A stretch of DNA of 64,000 nt from NCBI RefSeq assembly GCF_032121415.1, contig NZ_CP135079.1, forward strand, positions 620,001 to 684,000. Direction: 5' to 3'. The DNA comes from Streptomyces parvus. Lineage in GTDB: Bacteria > Actinomycetota > Actinomycetes > Streptomycetales > Streptomycetaceae. Below the pieces are notes generated by a model. It worked only from the letters and a program-made list of their open reading frames with translations, did not search any database and was not told the DNA's origin. Position 1 is the stretch's first letter; every line of letters begins with the position of its first letter. Position numbers and translations under genes: made by a program. Below, piece after piece: positions 34,762-43,631 of this stretch.

Positions 34762-34804
34762 GACCCTCCCCTTGCGGGGTCCGCCGGACTGTCGGGGGAG
34801 GGTC
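34762..34804 (-). promoter_or_regulatory. Hairpin in the tuf3 leader (possible attenuator)
   Basis: Perfect 10-bp arms GACCCTCCCC (34762-34771) and GGGGAGGGTC (34795-34804) enclose 23 nt. On the minus strand the hairpin begins at the stop codon of a short open frame and ends 59 nt before the tuf3 start. It could be a terminator of upstream transcription or a regulated attenuator of tuf3. Confidence 0.5.
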
Positions 34805-34973
34805 AGCTTCGGGCGCCGCCGATGGGCGCTGCGGCAACGGCGAACGCCGATGCGACTGCTGCTGCGGCCGGGGCGAGTGCCTCGGCGACCGCGTCGTTCA
34901 CGGCAGCCTTCGGCGCGTCCGCGACTGCGGACGGCGCTGCGAGGAAGGCGTACCGGAACATGCCCCTGATCAT
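34803..34973 (-). CDS. Possible 56-residue Ala-rich small protein upstream of tuf3
   Basis: An open frame runs from ATG 34973 (or ATG 34961) to TGA 34803-34805. The peptide starts MIRGMFRYAFLAAPSAVADA and is then nearly all Ala, Val and Pro to its end IGGARS. The inner ATG has CAGGGGC upstream; the outer one lacks a ribosome site. Several GCA codons are atypical for the surrounding genes. It could be a leader peptide of the tuf3 transcription unit, a small exported peptide, or chance. I do not recognise a homologue. Confidence 0.3.
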   Translation of the reverse strand: MIRGMFRYAFLAAPSAVADAPKAAVNDAVAEALAPAAAAVASAFAVAAAPIGGARS

Positions 34974-35015
34974 GGCCGGGCGCGGCGGCCGCGTCGAATG
35001 GTTTTCGGACGGCTC

Positions 35016-35738
35016 TCAGAGGTTCTTGAGGGCCTCGCGCACGGAGAGCGGCGACAGCCGGGGCCGCGCGCCGTCGACGAAGTCGCGTACGGCGGCGGGG
35101 TCGGTCTTGGCGTACTCGCGCAGGGCCCAGCCGATCGCCTTGCGGATGAAGAAGTCGGGGTGGTCCGCGCGGCGCAGGCAGTAGCCGAACAGCCGGTCGG
35201 CGTCGGTGGCTTCCTTGTACCGCAGCTGGTGCAGCAGGGCGGTCCTCGCGGCCCAGAGGCTGGGGTCGTCGACCCACCGGTCCATCTCCCGTGCGAGCGC
35301 CGGGTCGGCGGCGACCAGCGGGCCCGCGACATGCGCGGCGAGCAGATCGACCGTGTCCCACCAGGGGACGGTGGTCACCAGGTGGTGCAGGACGGGCAGG
35401 AAGCCAGAGGTGCAGCGGCCCGCGTGGCGGCGCAGATAGTCGACGGCGAAGTAGTGGTACTCGCGCTCGGGCAGCCGCCAGCAGCGCAGCGCGATCGCCG
35501 CGCAGTCCCGCTCGGCCGGCCGCCCGGTGCCCGCCAGCACGGTCCGTGACAGGGCCCGGCGCTCGGGGGTGGGGATGCCGAGGAAGGGTGCGACGTGCTT
35601 CATGTACGCGGCGGCGCCCTCGGCCCGTACGGGGTCGGCGGCGGGGGCGTAGGCGGCGACGAGCCGCTCCAGGACGGTGTCGGCGAGGGTGCTGACCGGC
35701 GGGGCGGGGGCGTCGGCGGCGGGGTTCACGCGACGCAC
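35016..35738 (-). CDS. AlkD-like DNA alkylation repair protein
   Basis: The 240-residue protein is a HEAT-repeat glycosylase of the AlkC/AlkD type: YMKHVAPFLGIPTPERRALS near residue 45, PWWDTVDLLAAHVAG near 123 with the conserved Trp-Asp pair, and PSLWAARTALLHQLRYKEAT near 157. AlkD removes N3- and N7-alkylpurines without base flipping. GTG 35738 gives the full first helix; GTG 35729 is possible. It is divergent from a membrane protein gene. Together with Mug, Ung and SbcCD it adds to the repair genes scattered in this window. Confidence 0.88.
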   Translation of the reverse strand: MRRVNPAADAPAPPVSTLADTVLERLVAAYAPAADPVRAEGAAAYMKHVAPFLGIPTPERRALSRTVLAGTGRPAERDCAAIALRCWRLPEREYHYFAVDYLRRHAGRCTSGFLPVLHHLVTTVPWWDTVDLLAAHVAGPLVAADPALAREMDRWVDDPSLWAARTALLHQLRYKEATDADRLFGYCLRRADHPDFFIRKAIGWALREYAKTDPAAVRDFVDGARPRLSPLSVREALKNL

Positions 35739-35778
35739 ATTACGGCGATCACACAGCCTTTTCGGTTACTCTCCCCGA

Positions 35779-36501
35779 ATGTTCGACCCCGTCCCCGCCG
35801 CCCCGCCCGCCTCGGGTCCGGCCCTGCGCCTCTCCCGGGCGTTGTTGTCGCCGTGGTCCCGGTTCTCGCTGCTCGTCCTCGTCCTGCTCGGGGCCGCGTC
35901 GACGATGCTGCTGTTCGAACCACAGCGGCTGCTGGCGTCGGGCTGGCCGCCCCAGCTCACCGGGGGCACGGCGGCGATGGTCTTCGGCCTCGCGTACGGG
36001 GCGCTGACGGTGGCGTTCGTGCCGCGCCCGCTGCTCAACATCGCCGCGGGCGCGTTGTTCGGCGCGCAGACGGGTCTGGCTGCGGCGCTGGCGGGCACGG
36101 TGCTGGGTGCGGGCGTGTCGTTCATGCTGGGCCGGGTGCTGGGTCAGGACGCGTTGCGGACCCTGTTGCGCGGGAGGCTGCTCACCGCGGCGGACGGGGT
36201 GCTGAGCCGGCACGGCTTCCGGTCGGTCCTGGCGCTGCGGCTCTTCCCCGGCGTGCCGTTCGCCGCCGCCAACTACTGTGCGGCGACCTCCCGGATGGGC
36301 GCTCCGCCGTTCCTGCTGGCGACCGGGCTGGGGTCGATCCCGAACACGGCGGCATACGTGATAGCCGGCAGCGAGGCCGCTTCGCCGACCTCGCCGGTGT
36401 TCCTGGGAGCCATGGGCTTCATCGTGCTGTCCGGTCTCGGCGGGGCGCTGGTGGCCTGGCGCAGACGCCACCGGCTGGGCCGGGACACGCCGGACGACTG
36501 A
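35779..36501 (+). CDS. TVP38/TMEM64 (DedA-like) membrane protein
   Basis: The 240-residue protein has about five hydrophobic helices and the VTT/TVP38 signature: FVPRPLLNIAAGALFG near residue 76, LAGTVLGAGVSFMLGRVLGQ near 105 and LRLFPGVPFAAANYCAATS near 155 with the re-entrant loop Arg and Pro. The family are lipid scramblase or transporter-like proteins of the cell membrane. ATG 35779 is chosen because the ORF above it is not coding-like. It is divergent from alkD. Confidence 0.86.
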   Translation: MFDPVPAAPPASGPALRLSRALLSPWSRFSLLVLVLLGAASTMLLFEPQRLLASGWPPQLTGGTAAMVFGLAYGALTVAFVPRPLLNIAAGALFGAQTGLAAALAGTVLGAGVSFMLGRVLGQDALRTLLRGRLLTAADGVLSRHGFRSVLALRLFPGVPFAAANYCAATSRMGAPPFLLATGLGSIPNTAAYVIAGSEAASPTSPVFLGAMGFIVLSGLGGALVAWRRRHRLGRDTPDD

Positions 36502-36670
36502 GCGTACGGCTCCACGTGGACGACCGGTGCAGTCGGCCTGACGTTCACTTTCAGGCGATACGCTGCCCGCGACCCCGATGTCCTTGACCGCACTCCGCAC
36601 TTTGCACGGAGCCGACGGGCCCAGCCGCCCGTGGCCGATGCACGATCACCTCCGGGATGGCCTAAGCCCC

Positions 36671-37543
36671 ATGAGCTGGTTCGAATCATTCGTCCTGGGA
36701 CTTGTTCAGGGACTCACCGAGTTCCTGCCGATCTCCTCCAGCGCGCATCTGCGGCTGACGGCCGCGTTCGCCGGCTGGCACGACCCGGGGGCGGCTTTCA
36801 CCGCGATCACCCAGATCGGCACCGAGGCGGCGGTGCTCATCTACTTCCGCAAGGACATCGCGCGCATCCTGTCGGCCTGGTTCCGCTCCCTGACGGACCG
36901 TGCGATGCGCAGCGACCACGACGCCCAGATGGGCTGGCTGGTCATCGTCGGCTCGATCCCCATCGGCGTGCTGGGCCTCACGCTCAAGGACCAGATCGAG
37001 GGCCCGTTCCGCGATCTGCGGCTGATCGCGACGACACTGATCGTCATGGGCATCGTCCTCGGCGTCGCCGACCGACTGGCCGCGCGCGACGAGGCGGGCG
37101 GCAAGCACCGGGTGGTGAAGGAGCGCAAGACGCTCAAGGACCTGGGCGTCAGGGACGGTCTGATCTACGGGTTCTGCCAGGCGATGGCGTTGATCCCCGG
37201 CGTCTCCCGCTCGGGCGCGACGATCAGCGGCGGTCTGCTGATGGGCTACACCCGCGAGTCGGCCGCCCGCTACTCGTTCCTGCTGGCGATCCCCGCGGTG
37301 CTCGCCTCGGGCGCGTACGAACTGAAGGACGTGGGTGAGGGCCATGTCTCCTGGGGTCCGACGGTCTTCGCGACCCTGGTGGCCTTCTTCGTCGGCTACG
37401 CCGTCATCGCCTGGTTCATGAAGTTCATCACCACCAAGAGCTTCATGCCCTTCGTCGTCTACCGCATCCTGCTCGGCATCCTCATCTTCGCGCTGGTCTG
37501 GTCGGGCGCGCTGAGCCCGCACGCGGGCGAGTCGGCGGGCTGA
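36671..37543 (+). CDS. uppP: Undecaprenyl-diphosphatase
   Basis: UppP (BacA) dephosphorylates undecaprenyl pyrophosphate to recycle the lipid carrier for peptidoglycan and can give bacitracin tolerance. The 290-residue polytopic protein has both family motifs: GLVQGLTEFLPISSSAHL (about residues 9-26, with the catalytic Glu and Ser residues) and GVSRSGATISGGLLMG near 177. About seven to eight transmembrane helices are visible. ATG 36671 gives the standard N terminus; the longer frame upstream is leader sequence. A strong terminator follows. Confidence 0.95.
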   Translation: MSWFESFVLGLVQGLTEFLPISSSAHLRLTAAFAGWHDPGAAFTAITQIGTEAAVLIYFRKDIARILSAWFRSLTDRAMRSDHDAQMGWLVIVGSIPIGVLGLTLKDQIEGPFRDLRLIATTLIVMGIVLGVADRLAARDEAGGKHRVVKERKTLKDLGVRDGLIYGFCQAMALIPGVSRSGATISGGLLMGYTRESAARYSFLLAIPAVLASGAYELKDVGEGHVSWGPTVFATLVAFFVGYAVIAWFMKFITTKSFMPFVVYRILLGILIFALVWSGALSPHAGESAG

Positions 37544-37556
37544 CCCGAGAGGTCTG

Positions 37557-37586
37557 CGCCCCGCCCGGGAGCAGCCGGGCGGGGCG
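37557..37586 (+). terminator. Terminator of uppP
   Basis: Perfect 12-bp arms (37557-37568 and 37575-37586) with a 6-nt loop GAGCAG, 14 bp after the uppP stop; can also stop the convergent kinase gene. Confidence 0.75.
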
Positions 37587-37661
37587 ATCCAGTAGCGCAG
37601 CAGCCAGCAGCGCGGACAGATGGCTCCACCGTACGGCGGGGGTCCGACAACGCCCGGGGCG

Positions 37662-38228
37662 TCAGGACCCGTGGGGTTTCAGACCGGTGGCGGACAGGAC
37701 CGCCTCGACCGTTTCGGCCACAGTCAGTTCCGCGCTGTCGATCCAGATCTTCTCGTCGGCCAGTTCGTCGCGCATCGCCGTCTCCAGGAACGACCAGTCC
37801 GTCGTGAGCGTCTTGTCCCGGGCGAGATTGCGCTCGCGGGCCTTCGCCGCGCCCGGGGCCAGGACGACGCGGTGCAGCGGTCCGGTGGTGAGCGTGGCCC
37901 GGTAGAAGTCGAGGTGGGCGCGGCGTACGACGACGTCGTCGATGACCGGGAGGAAGCCCGCGGTGAGGAAACTGTCCGCCAGCAGGCAGGCGTTGCGGGC
38001 CCGGAGGAAGATCTGGCGGTCCGCCTCCTCGTCCTGGTCGGGCGAGGGCCACCGGCCGCCGGAGACGATGAGCTCCTGGAGGGCGTCCACCTCGATGTGG
38101 GCCGAGGCGGCGAACCGGGCCGCCAGCGCCTCGGCCACCGTGCTCTTGCCGCTGCCGGGGATGCCGGTCAGCAGGACCGCGCCCGCCGCCGGCGGTTTCG
38201 TGTCCACCGGTACTTCCGCCCAGGCCAT
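37662..38228 (-). CDS. Small P-loop kinase (chloramphenicol phosphotransferase/AAA-like)
   Basis: The 188-residue protein has Walker A GIPGSGKST near residue 20, an acidic HIEVDALQELI motif near 44, an IDDVVVRRAHLDFYRATL segment near 91 and ARERNLARDKT near 125. The arrangement resembles the chloramphenicol-phosphotransferase/AAA_33 kinase group, which phosphorylates diverse small molecules. ATG 38228 has GAGGGAG at the right distance. It starts 20 bp after the nitrate reductase stop in the same direction, so it may be co-transcribed with it. Its substrate is unknown. Confidence 0.82.
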   Translation of the reverse strand: MAWAEVPVDTKPPAAGAVLLTGIPGSGKSTVAEALAARFAASAHIEVDALQELIVSGGRWPSPDQDEEADRQIFLRARNACLLADSFLTAGFLPVIDDVVVRRAHLDFYRATLTTGPLHRVVLAPGAAKARERNLARDKTLTTDWSFLETAMRDELADEKIWIDSAELTVAETVEAVLSATGLKPHGS

Positions 38229-38248
38229 CCCCGTACTCCCTCGTCCGG

Positions 38249-41200
38249 TCAGTACACGTCCCGTACGTATCTGCGGTCCGAGGCTAGCTGTTTGACCTGG
38301 GCGGCCGCCGCGTCGGGTTCGAGCCCCCCGTGGGCGACGGCGATGTCGCGCAGCGCACGGTCGACGTCCTTGGCCATGCGGGAGGCGTCGCCGCAGACGT
38401 AGAGATGGGCGCCGTCGCGGAGCCAGGACCAGAGCTGGGCTCCGTGCTCGCGCATCCGGTCCTGGACGTAGACCTTGGCCCGCTGGTCGCGGGAGAAGGC
38501 GGTGTCCAGCCGGGTGAGAGTGCCATCGCGGCTCATCGCGTCGAGCTCCTCGCGGTAGTAGAAGTCCGTGGCGCGGTGCTGCTCGCCGAAGAACAGCCAG
38601 TTGGCGCCCGAGTGGCCGAGCGCACGGCGTTCCTCCAGGAAGCCCAGGAACGGGGCGACTCCCGTACCGGGGCCGACCATGATCATCGGGGTGGCCGGGT
38701 CGGCGGGCGGGCGGAAGCGGTCGTTGCGCTGGACGAACACCGGGACGGGGCTGTCCGGTTCGGCGTCCGCGAGGAACGTGGAGGCGACGCCCTTGCGCAT
38801 CCGGCCGAGGTCGCTCTCGTAGCGGATCACGGAGACGGTCAACCGCATCCGGTAGGGGTCCTCCAGCGGGCTGGAGGCTATGGAGTACAGCCGGGGGCGC
38901 AGCGGTCCCAGCACCTCGGCCCAGGTGGCGGCCGTGGCCCGTACCGGGTGCTCGGCAAGGACGTCCACCGCTTGCCGCCCCCACGTCCACCGGTCCCTCT
39001 CGCCCTTGTTGTCGGGGCGCAGCAGCTTCTTCAGGGACCGGTCCCCCGTGTGGTCGGCGATCAGGCGCAGCAGGTCCGGGGTGATGCGGGTGATGTCGAG
39101 GTGGCGGTACAGGGCCGTCTCCAGCGCGACCGGGCCGTGCCCGTCGATGTCCACCTCGGCGGCGGGATCGAGCCCGGTGACGGCGAGCCACTCCGCCACC
39201 AGGTCGCGGCAGTTGAGCGGCCGTACGCCGAGGGCGTCGCCGGCCGTGTACGTCAGGGGGGTGTCGGCGCGCCGCGTGTCGATCGTGAAGGCGCGCACCT
39301 CCTTCGTCGCACCGGGCAGGCTCAGGAGGCGGTTCCCCGTGAGGAGGGCGGTGACGGGCTCGGCCCTGGAGGGGCGGGCGGGCGGCTCCTCGCGCGGTGT
39401 CGCCCCTGCCGGTGCCGCACTCGTCACCGGCGTGGCTTCCGGCCCCGTGGTTCCCTCCGGCGCCGTCGTCTCCAGCGCCGCCCTGACCTCCTTGAGCCAC
39501 TGGCCGAAGGGCTGCTCGTACTCCGGTTCGCAGTCGGTGCGCGGGACCAGCCGCTCCGCGCCCAGTTCGCCGAGGCGTTCGTCCAGGCGGCGGCCGTGGC
39601 CGCAGAAGTCGTCGTACGTGGAGTCGCCGAGGGCGAGTACGGCGTAGCGGACGCCTTCCAGGCGCGGGGTTTCGGGGGTGTTCAGCGACTCCCAGAAGCC
39701 GGAGCCGTTGTCGGGGGCGTCGCCGTCGCCGAAGGTGCTGGTGACCACGAGGAGGTCGGCCGGGGTCGGCAGTGCGTCGGGCGTCCCGTCGTCCATACCG
39801 AGGAGCGTGGTGCGGTACCCCTGGGCGGCCAGCGTCCGGGCCGCCGTCGCGGCGGCCTCCTCGGCGTTGCCGGTCTGCGAGGCCCACAGCACGACGACCG
39901 GCCGGCCCCCGTCCTCCGGAACGCCCGGCGGTGCCTCGGACGCGGCCCCGGGCTCCGCCGTCGCGGCCCTCTCGGGGAGCCGGGAGTAGGCGCCGGCCAG
40001 CACACCGTCGACCCACAGAGCGTGGTCCGGGGCGAACGGCGCGTCGGCCGGGAGCACCGGGGTGCCCGCAGGGCGGGCGCCGAGGCCCGCCAGGAATCCG
40101 GCCAGATAGCGACGTTCCGCGTCCGTCAGAACCGGTGGGGCGGTCTCCGGCAGCCCCAGGGCCCCCGCCAGCCCCGTCAGGTCCGCAAGCCCCGCCCGCT
40201 CACCCGATCCCGTGGGGCCGGCCGGCCCCATCCTGCCCGCCGGCCCCGTCGGGCCGGCCCCGCCCCCGGTGGCCGCCGGACCGAGGGCGCCGGTGTGCTC
40301 GGGCCGGTCCGCCGTGGCGGGAGCGAGGCGCACCGCCGGGGCCGCGACCTTCGCCAGCCGGACCGCGCACACCTTCAGCTCCGGCTGGAACGAGATCGGG
40401 TCGACCGCGTCGTTCGTCACCGCGTTGACACCGAGGTACTCGCCGAACAGATCGTTCCAGTGGAAGGGCGCGAAGCACTCCCCCGCCGCGACCCGGTCCG
40501 TGATCCGGGCCGGGAGCACCGCGCGGCCGCGCCGGGACGCGACCTCGACGCCGTCGCCCTCGGCCAGGCCCAGGGCGGCCGCGTCGTCGGGGTGGATCTC
40601 CACGAAGGGGGCGGGGTCCAGACGGTTCAGTTTGGTGATCTTCGCCGTCTTGGTGAGGGTGTGCCACTGGTGCTGGAGCCGCCCGGTGTTGAGGACGAAC
40701 GGGAAGTCCTCGTCGGGCATCTCGGCGGGCGGCAGGTGCGGGCGGGCATGGAAGACCGCCCGGCCGCCGGGCAGCGGGAAGGCGAGCCTGGGCACGCTGC
40801 CGTCGGGCCGTACGGCCAGCTCCTGGCTGACGCCGTCGTTGAGGTAGCGCACGGGGTTGCGTGCGGGTCCTTCGACGTCCGCGCTCGGCCACTGGACGGG
40901 CGTCCCGCGCAGTCGCTCGTACGTCACGCCCCGCAGGTCGTAGCCGGTGCGCGGGTTCCAGGCCCGGGTGATCTCGGCGAAGATCTCCTCGGCACTCGTG
41001 TAGCCGAAGGCGTCCTCGTACCCCAGGGCGCGGGCGACCTCCGCGATGATCCGCCAGTCCGGCCACGCCTCCCCGGGCGGGTCGGTGGCACGGCGGGAGA
41101 GGGTGAGGGTGCGCTCCGAGTTGATCATCACGCCCTCGGACTCGGCCCAGAGGGCGGCGGGCAGGACGATATCGGCGTACGCGTTGGTCTCGGTGTCGGC

Positions 41201-42541
41201 GAACACGTCCTGGGTGACGACGAATTCGGCGGCTTCCAGACCCTCGATGACGGTACGGCGGTTGGCGACCGAGGCGACCGGGTTGGTGCAGATGATCCAG
41301 CAGGCCTTGATCTCCCCCTCGGCCATGCGCCGGAACATGTCGACGGTGCCGCTGCCCGAGCCGTCCGCGCGCAGGATGCCGGGCTCGATGCCCCACAGCT
41401 CCTCGGTGAAGGCGCGGTCCTCGTCGGACAGGACCGATCGCTGGCCGGGCAGGCCGGGCCCCATGTAGCCCATTTCGCGGCCGCCCATCGCGTTGGGCTG
41501 GCCGGTGAGCGAGAACGGTCCGCTGCCGGGGCGGCAGATGGCCCCGGTCGCCAGGTGCAGGTTGATCAGGGCGTTGGTGTTCCAGGTGCCGTGGGTGGAC
41601 TGGTTGAGTCCCATCGTCCAGCAGCTCATCCACTCGCCCGCCTCGCCGATCCAGCGGGCCGCCTGCCGGATGTCGTCCTCCGGGATGCCGGTGATCTCCG
41701 CGACCGCGGCGGGCGGGTAGTCCCGGAGGAAGGCGGGCATCTGCTCCCAGCCCTCAGTGTGCTCGGCGATGAACGCGGGGTCGGTGTGCCCGTTCTCGAC
41801 GAGGAGGTGCAGCAGGCCGTTGAGGAGAGCCAGGTCGGTACCGGGCCGGATGCGCAGATACAGGTCCGCCTTGGCGGCGGTGGCGTTGCGCCGGGGATCG
41901 ACGACGATCAGCCTCGCGCCCGCCTTGACGCGCTCCATCATCCGCAGGAAGAGGATCGGGTGGCAGTCGGCCATGTTGGCGCCGGTGACGAGGAACACGT
42001 CGGCGTGGGCGAAGTCCTCGTACGAGCCGGGCGGCCCGTCCGCGCCCAGGGACAGTTTGTAGCCGCTGCCCGCGCTCGCCATGCAGAGCCGGGAGTTGGA
42101 CTCGATGGTGTTGGTCCGCAGGAAGCCCTTGGCCAGCTTGTTGGCGAGGTACTGCGCCTCCAGCGTCATCTGGCCGGATACGTAGAGGGCCACCGCGTCC
42201 GGGCCGTGGGTGTCCAGCACGGACCGCAGCCGGCGTGCCGTCTCCGCGATGGCGGCGTCCCGGCCGAGCGGGGCGGGCTGCTCGCTGCGGTCGGCGCGGG
42301 CCAGGGCGGTGGTCAGCCGGCCGGGTGCGGCGAGGAGGTCCGCGCCGGTCGCGCCCTTGGTGCACAGCCGTCCGGCGTTCGACGGGTGCTCCTTGTCGCC
42401 GGAGGCCTTCACGACGGTGCGGCGGCCGTCGGGCCCGGCGGCGATGTCGAGGACGATCCCGCAGCCGACACCGCAGTACGAGCAGACCGTACGCACCCGG
42501 TCGGTGGCGGGGGCGTCCGGCGGCGGGGTCGGCACGGTCAT
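38249..42541 (-). CDS. Single-chain assimilatory nitrate reductase fused to a CysJ-type flavoprotein
   Basis: The 1430-residue protein joins a molybdopterin enzyme to its own electron donor module. Residues 16-735 are a Mo-bis-MGD nitrate reductase of the NasA type, with a [4Fe-4S] site CSYCGVGC (20-27) and Cys in RLCTKGATG near 59. A Gly-Pro collagen-like linker follows (about 755-785), then a flavodoxin domain from about 882 ([23 protein letters not shown]), an FAD domain from 1062 (RLYSIASSP) and an NADPH domain ([12 protein letters not shown] near 1286) ending [19 protein letters not shown] electrons can thus reach nitrate in one polypeptide. A GlnR-like site lies 80 bp upstream. Confidence 0.93.
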   Translation of the reverse strand: MTVPTPPPDAPATDRVRTVCSYCGVGCGIVLDIAAGPDGRRTVVKASGDKEHPSNAGRLCTKGATGADLLAAPGRLTTALARADRSEQPAPLGRDAAIAETARRLRSVLDTHGPDAVALYVSGQMTLEAQYLANKLAKGFLRTNTIESNSRLCMASAGSGYKLSLGADGPPGSYEDFAHADVFLVTGANMADCHPILFLRMMERVKAGARLIVVDPRRNATAAKADLYLRIRPGTDLALLNGLLHLLVENGHTDPAFIAEHTEGWEQMPAFLRDYPPAAVAEITGIPEDDIRQAARWIGEAGEWMSCWTMGLNQSTHGTWNTNALINLHLATGAICRPGSGPFSLTGQPNAMGGREMGYMGPGLPGQRSVLSDEDRAFTEELWGIEPGILRADGSGSGTVDMFRRMAEGEIKACWIICTNPVASVANRRTVIEGLEAAEFVVTQDVFADTETNAYADIVLPAALWAESEGVMINSERTLTLSRRATDPPGEAWPDWRIIAEVARALGYEDAFGYTSAEEIFAEITRAWNPRTGYDLRGVTYERLRGTPVQWPSADVEGPARNPVRYLNDGVSQELAVRPDGSVPRLAFPLPGGRAVFHARPHLPPAEMPDEDFPFVLNTGRLQHQWHTLTKTAKITKLNRLDPAPFVEIHPDDAAALGLAEGDGVEVASRRGRAVLPARITDRVAAGECFAPFHWNDLFGEYLGVNAVTNDAVDPISFQPELKVCAVRLAKVAAPAVRLAPATADRPEHTGALGPAATGGGAGPTGPAGRMGPAGPTGSGERAGLADLTGLAGALGLPETAPPVLTDAERRYLAGFLAGLGARPAGTPVLPADAPFAPDHALWVDGVLAGAYSRLPERAATAEPGAASEAPPGVPEDGGRPVVVLWASQTGNAEEAAATAARTLAAQGYRTTLLGMDDGTPDALPTPADLLVVTSTFGDGDAPDNGSGFWESLNTPETPRLEGVRYAVLALGDSTYDDFCGHGRRLDERLGELGAERLVPRTDCEPEYEQPFGQWLKEVRAALETTAPEGTTGPEATPVTSAAPAGATPREEPPARPSRAEPVTALLTGNRLLSLPGATKEVRAFTIDTRRADTPLTYTAGDALGVRPLNCRDLVAEWLAVTGLDPAAEVDIDGHGPVALETALYRHLDITRITPDLLRLIADHTGDRSLKKLLRPDNKGERDRWTWGRQAVDVLAEHPVRATAATWAEVLGPLRPRLYSIASSPLEDPYRMRLTVSVIRYESDLGRMRKGVASTFLADAEPDSPVPVFVQRNDRFRPPADPATPMIMVGPGTGVAPFLGFLEERRALGHSGANWLFFGEQHRATDFYYREELDAMSRDGTLTRLDTAFSRDQRAKVYVQDRMREHGAQLWSWLRDGAHLYVCGDASRMAKDVDRALRDIAVAHGGLEPDAAAAQVKQLASDRRYVRDVY

Positions 42542-42620
42542 GGGCGGGGCCCTTCGGGGGCGGGCGTTCCCGGAGGGACGCGGGGCGGGCGGCGGTTGCT
42601 CCCGAATCTAGGAAAGGCCC

Positions 42621-42659
42621 GTTACCCAGGGATGACACCGGGCGAACAACGCCGGTTAC
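42621..42659 (-). promoter_or_regulatory. Candidate GlnR operator of the nitrate reductase gene
   Basis: Two GTTAC half-sites (42621-42625 and 42655-42659), with TGACA at 42633-42637 and GAACA at 42644-42648 between them, give GAACA-N6-GTTAC and a related upstream pair. This resembles the GlnR gTnAc-N6-GaAAc boxes that govern nitrogen genes in Streptomyces. The site lies 80-118 bp before the nitrate reductase start. The match is imperfect. Confidence 0.45.
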
Positions 42660-42676
42660 GTCGCCTGCACACCGGC

Positions 42677-42747
42677 CGGGAACCTCCGGTGAGGCTTCCC
42701 GGCACGGGCCCCCGACGCCGGCCGGTGATCGCGCGGGAACTTCCCGG
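42677..42747. repeat. Repeated CGGGAACYTCC motif, one copy palindromic
   Basis: CGGGAACCTCCGG (42677-42689) and CGGGAACTTCCCGG (42734-42747) are near-identical and 57 bp apart. The second contains a perfect palindrome CGGGAA-C-TTCCCG. They lie between the nitrate reductase and the methyltransferase operon and may be operators for the latter. The remainder of this 349-bp gap shows no gene. Confidence 0.35.
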
Positions 42748-42890
42748 CCGGGGCGGCCGACTACTGGAGAGACACCGGGTGCGGACGGCCTCCCGGTGAC
42801 GGAAGCGGCGGCCTTGACGACGGGGCGGCCGCCGGGATGACCGCCGCAGTACACCCACGGGGCCCCTGGCCCGGGAGGAGACCGCGAGGC

Positions 42891-43631
42891 ATGCACTGGT
42901 ACGAGGACGACGCGCTCTGGTCGGATTTCGCCGCGACGATGTTCCCACCGGCACGGGCCGAGTCCGCCGCCGCCCTGGTCGCGTCCTCTCCGCTGCTGGA
43001 CTTCCCACCGGGCACGAGGGTCCTGGACCTGTGCTGCGGCCCGGGCCTCTTCGTGGTGCCGCTGGCGGGCCGCGGGTACGAGGTGACGGGCGTCGATCTC
43101 TCCCCGTCGATGCTGGGGAGCGCCCGTACCGCCTGCGACGCGGCTGGCGCCGCGGTCCGGCTGGAACGTGCCGACATGCTCACGTACCGGGAGCCGGGCG
43201 CCTTCGACGTGATCCTGAACGTCTTCACGTCGTTCGGCTACTTCGAGGAGGCCGAGGACAACCTCCAGGTGCTGCGCAACGCCCATGAGAGCCTCGCGCC
43301 GGGCGGACAGCTGCTGGTGGACGTGATGGGCAAGGAGGTACTGGCGGGCTGGATCGGACGGCCGCAGGCGGTCGACCTGCCCGACGGCTCCTATGTCGTC
43401 CAACGCGACACCGTCCTCGACAGCTGGCGGCGCCTGCGCACGGACTGGACGCTGGTGCGCGGCACGACGGCCCGCACCGCCTCCATCACCTCCTGGCTCT
43501 ACTCGGCGGCCGAGCTGCACGCCCTCTTCGAGAGCGCGGGCTTCACCGACGTGGAGTGCTTCGGCGGGTTCGACGCGTCCGGCTACGACCAGCGCTCGGA
43601 CCGGCTCATCGTGCGCGGGCGGCGCAAGTGA
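42891..43631 (+). CDS. Class I SAM-dependent methyltransferase, first gene of a four-gene operon
   Basis: The 246-residue protein starts at ATG 42891 with GAGG 4 nt upstream and an additional GGGAGGAG further up. It has the class I motif VLDLCCGPGLF near residue 45, an acidic end of beta-2 in EVTGVDLSPSMLG near 65, and FDVILNVFTSFGYF near 105. The C-terminal lid (SYVVQRDTVLDSWRRLRTDW) resembles small-molecule methyltransferases. Its last codons overlap the GTG of the PLP-enzyme gene. In this operon it probably methylates the pathway intermediate or product; the acceptor is unknown. Confidence 0.88.
   Translation: MHWYEDDALWSDFAATMFPPARAESAAALVASSPLLDFPPGTRVLDLCCGPGLFVVPLAGRGYEVTGVDLSPSMLGSARTACDAAGAAVRLERADMLTYREPGAFDVILNVFTSFGYFEEAEDNLQVLRNAHESLAPGGQLLVDVMGKEVLAGWIGRPQAVDLPDGSYVVQRDTVLDSWRRLRTDWTLVRGTTARTASITSWLYSAAELHALFESAGFTDVECFGGFDASGYDQRSDRLIVRGRRK

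Noticed and set aside
34696..35184. Plus-strand 162-codon Ala/Thr-rich ORF over the tuf3 leader
   Set aside because: It is antisense to the minus-strand leader and alkD end, has no ribosome site and looks like a frame shadow.
38330..42799. A 1489-codon plus-strand open frame
   Set aside because: It is antisense to the nitrate reductase gene. Long antisense frames are expected in high-GC DNA; it has low-complexity Gly/Arg/Val content and no family motifs.
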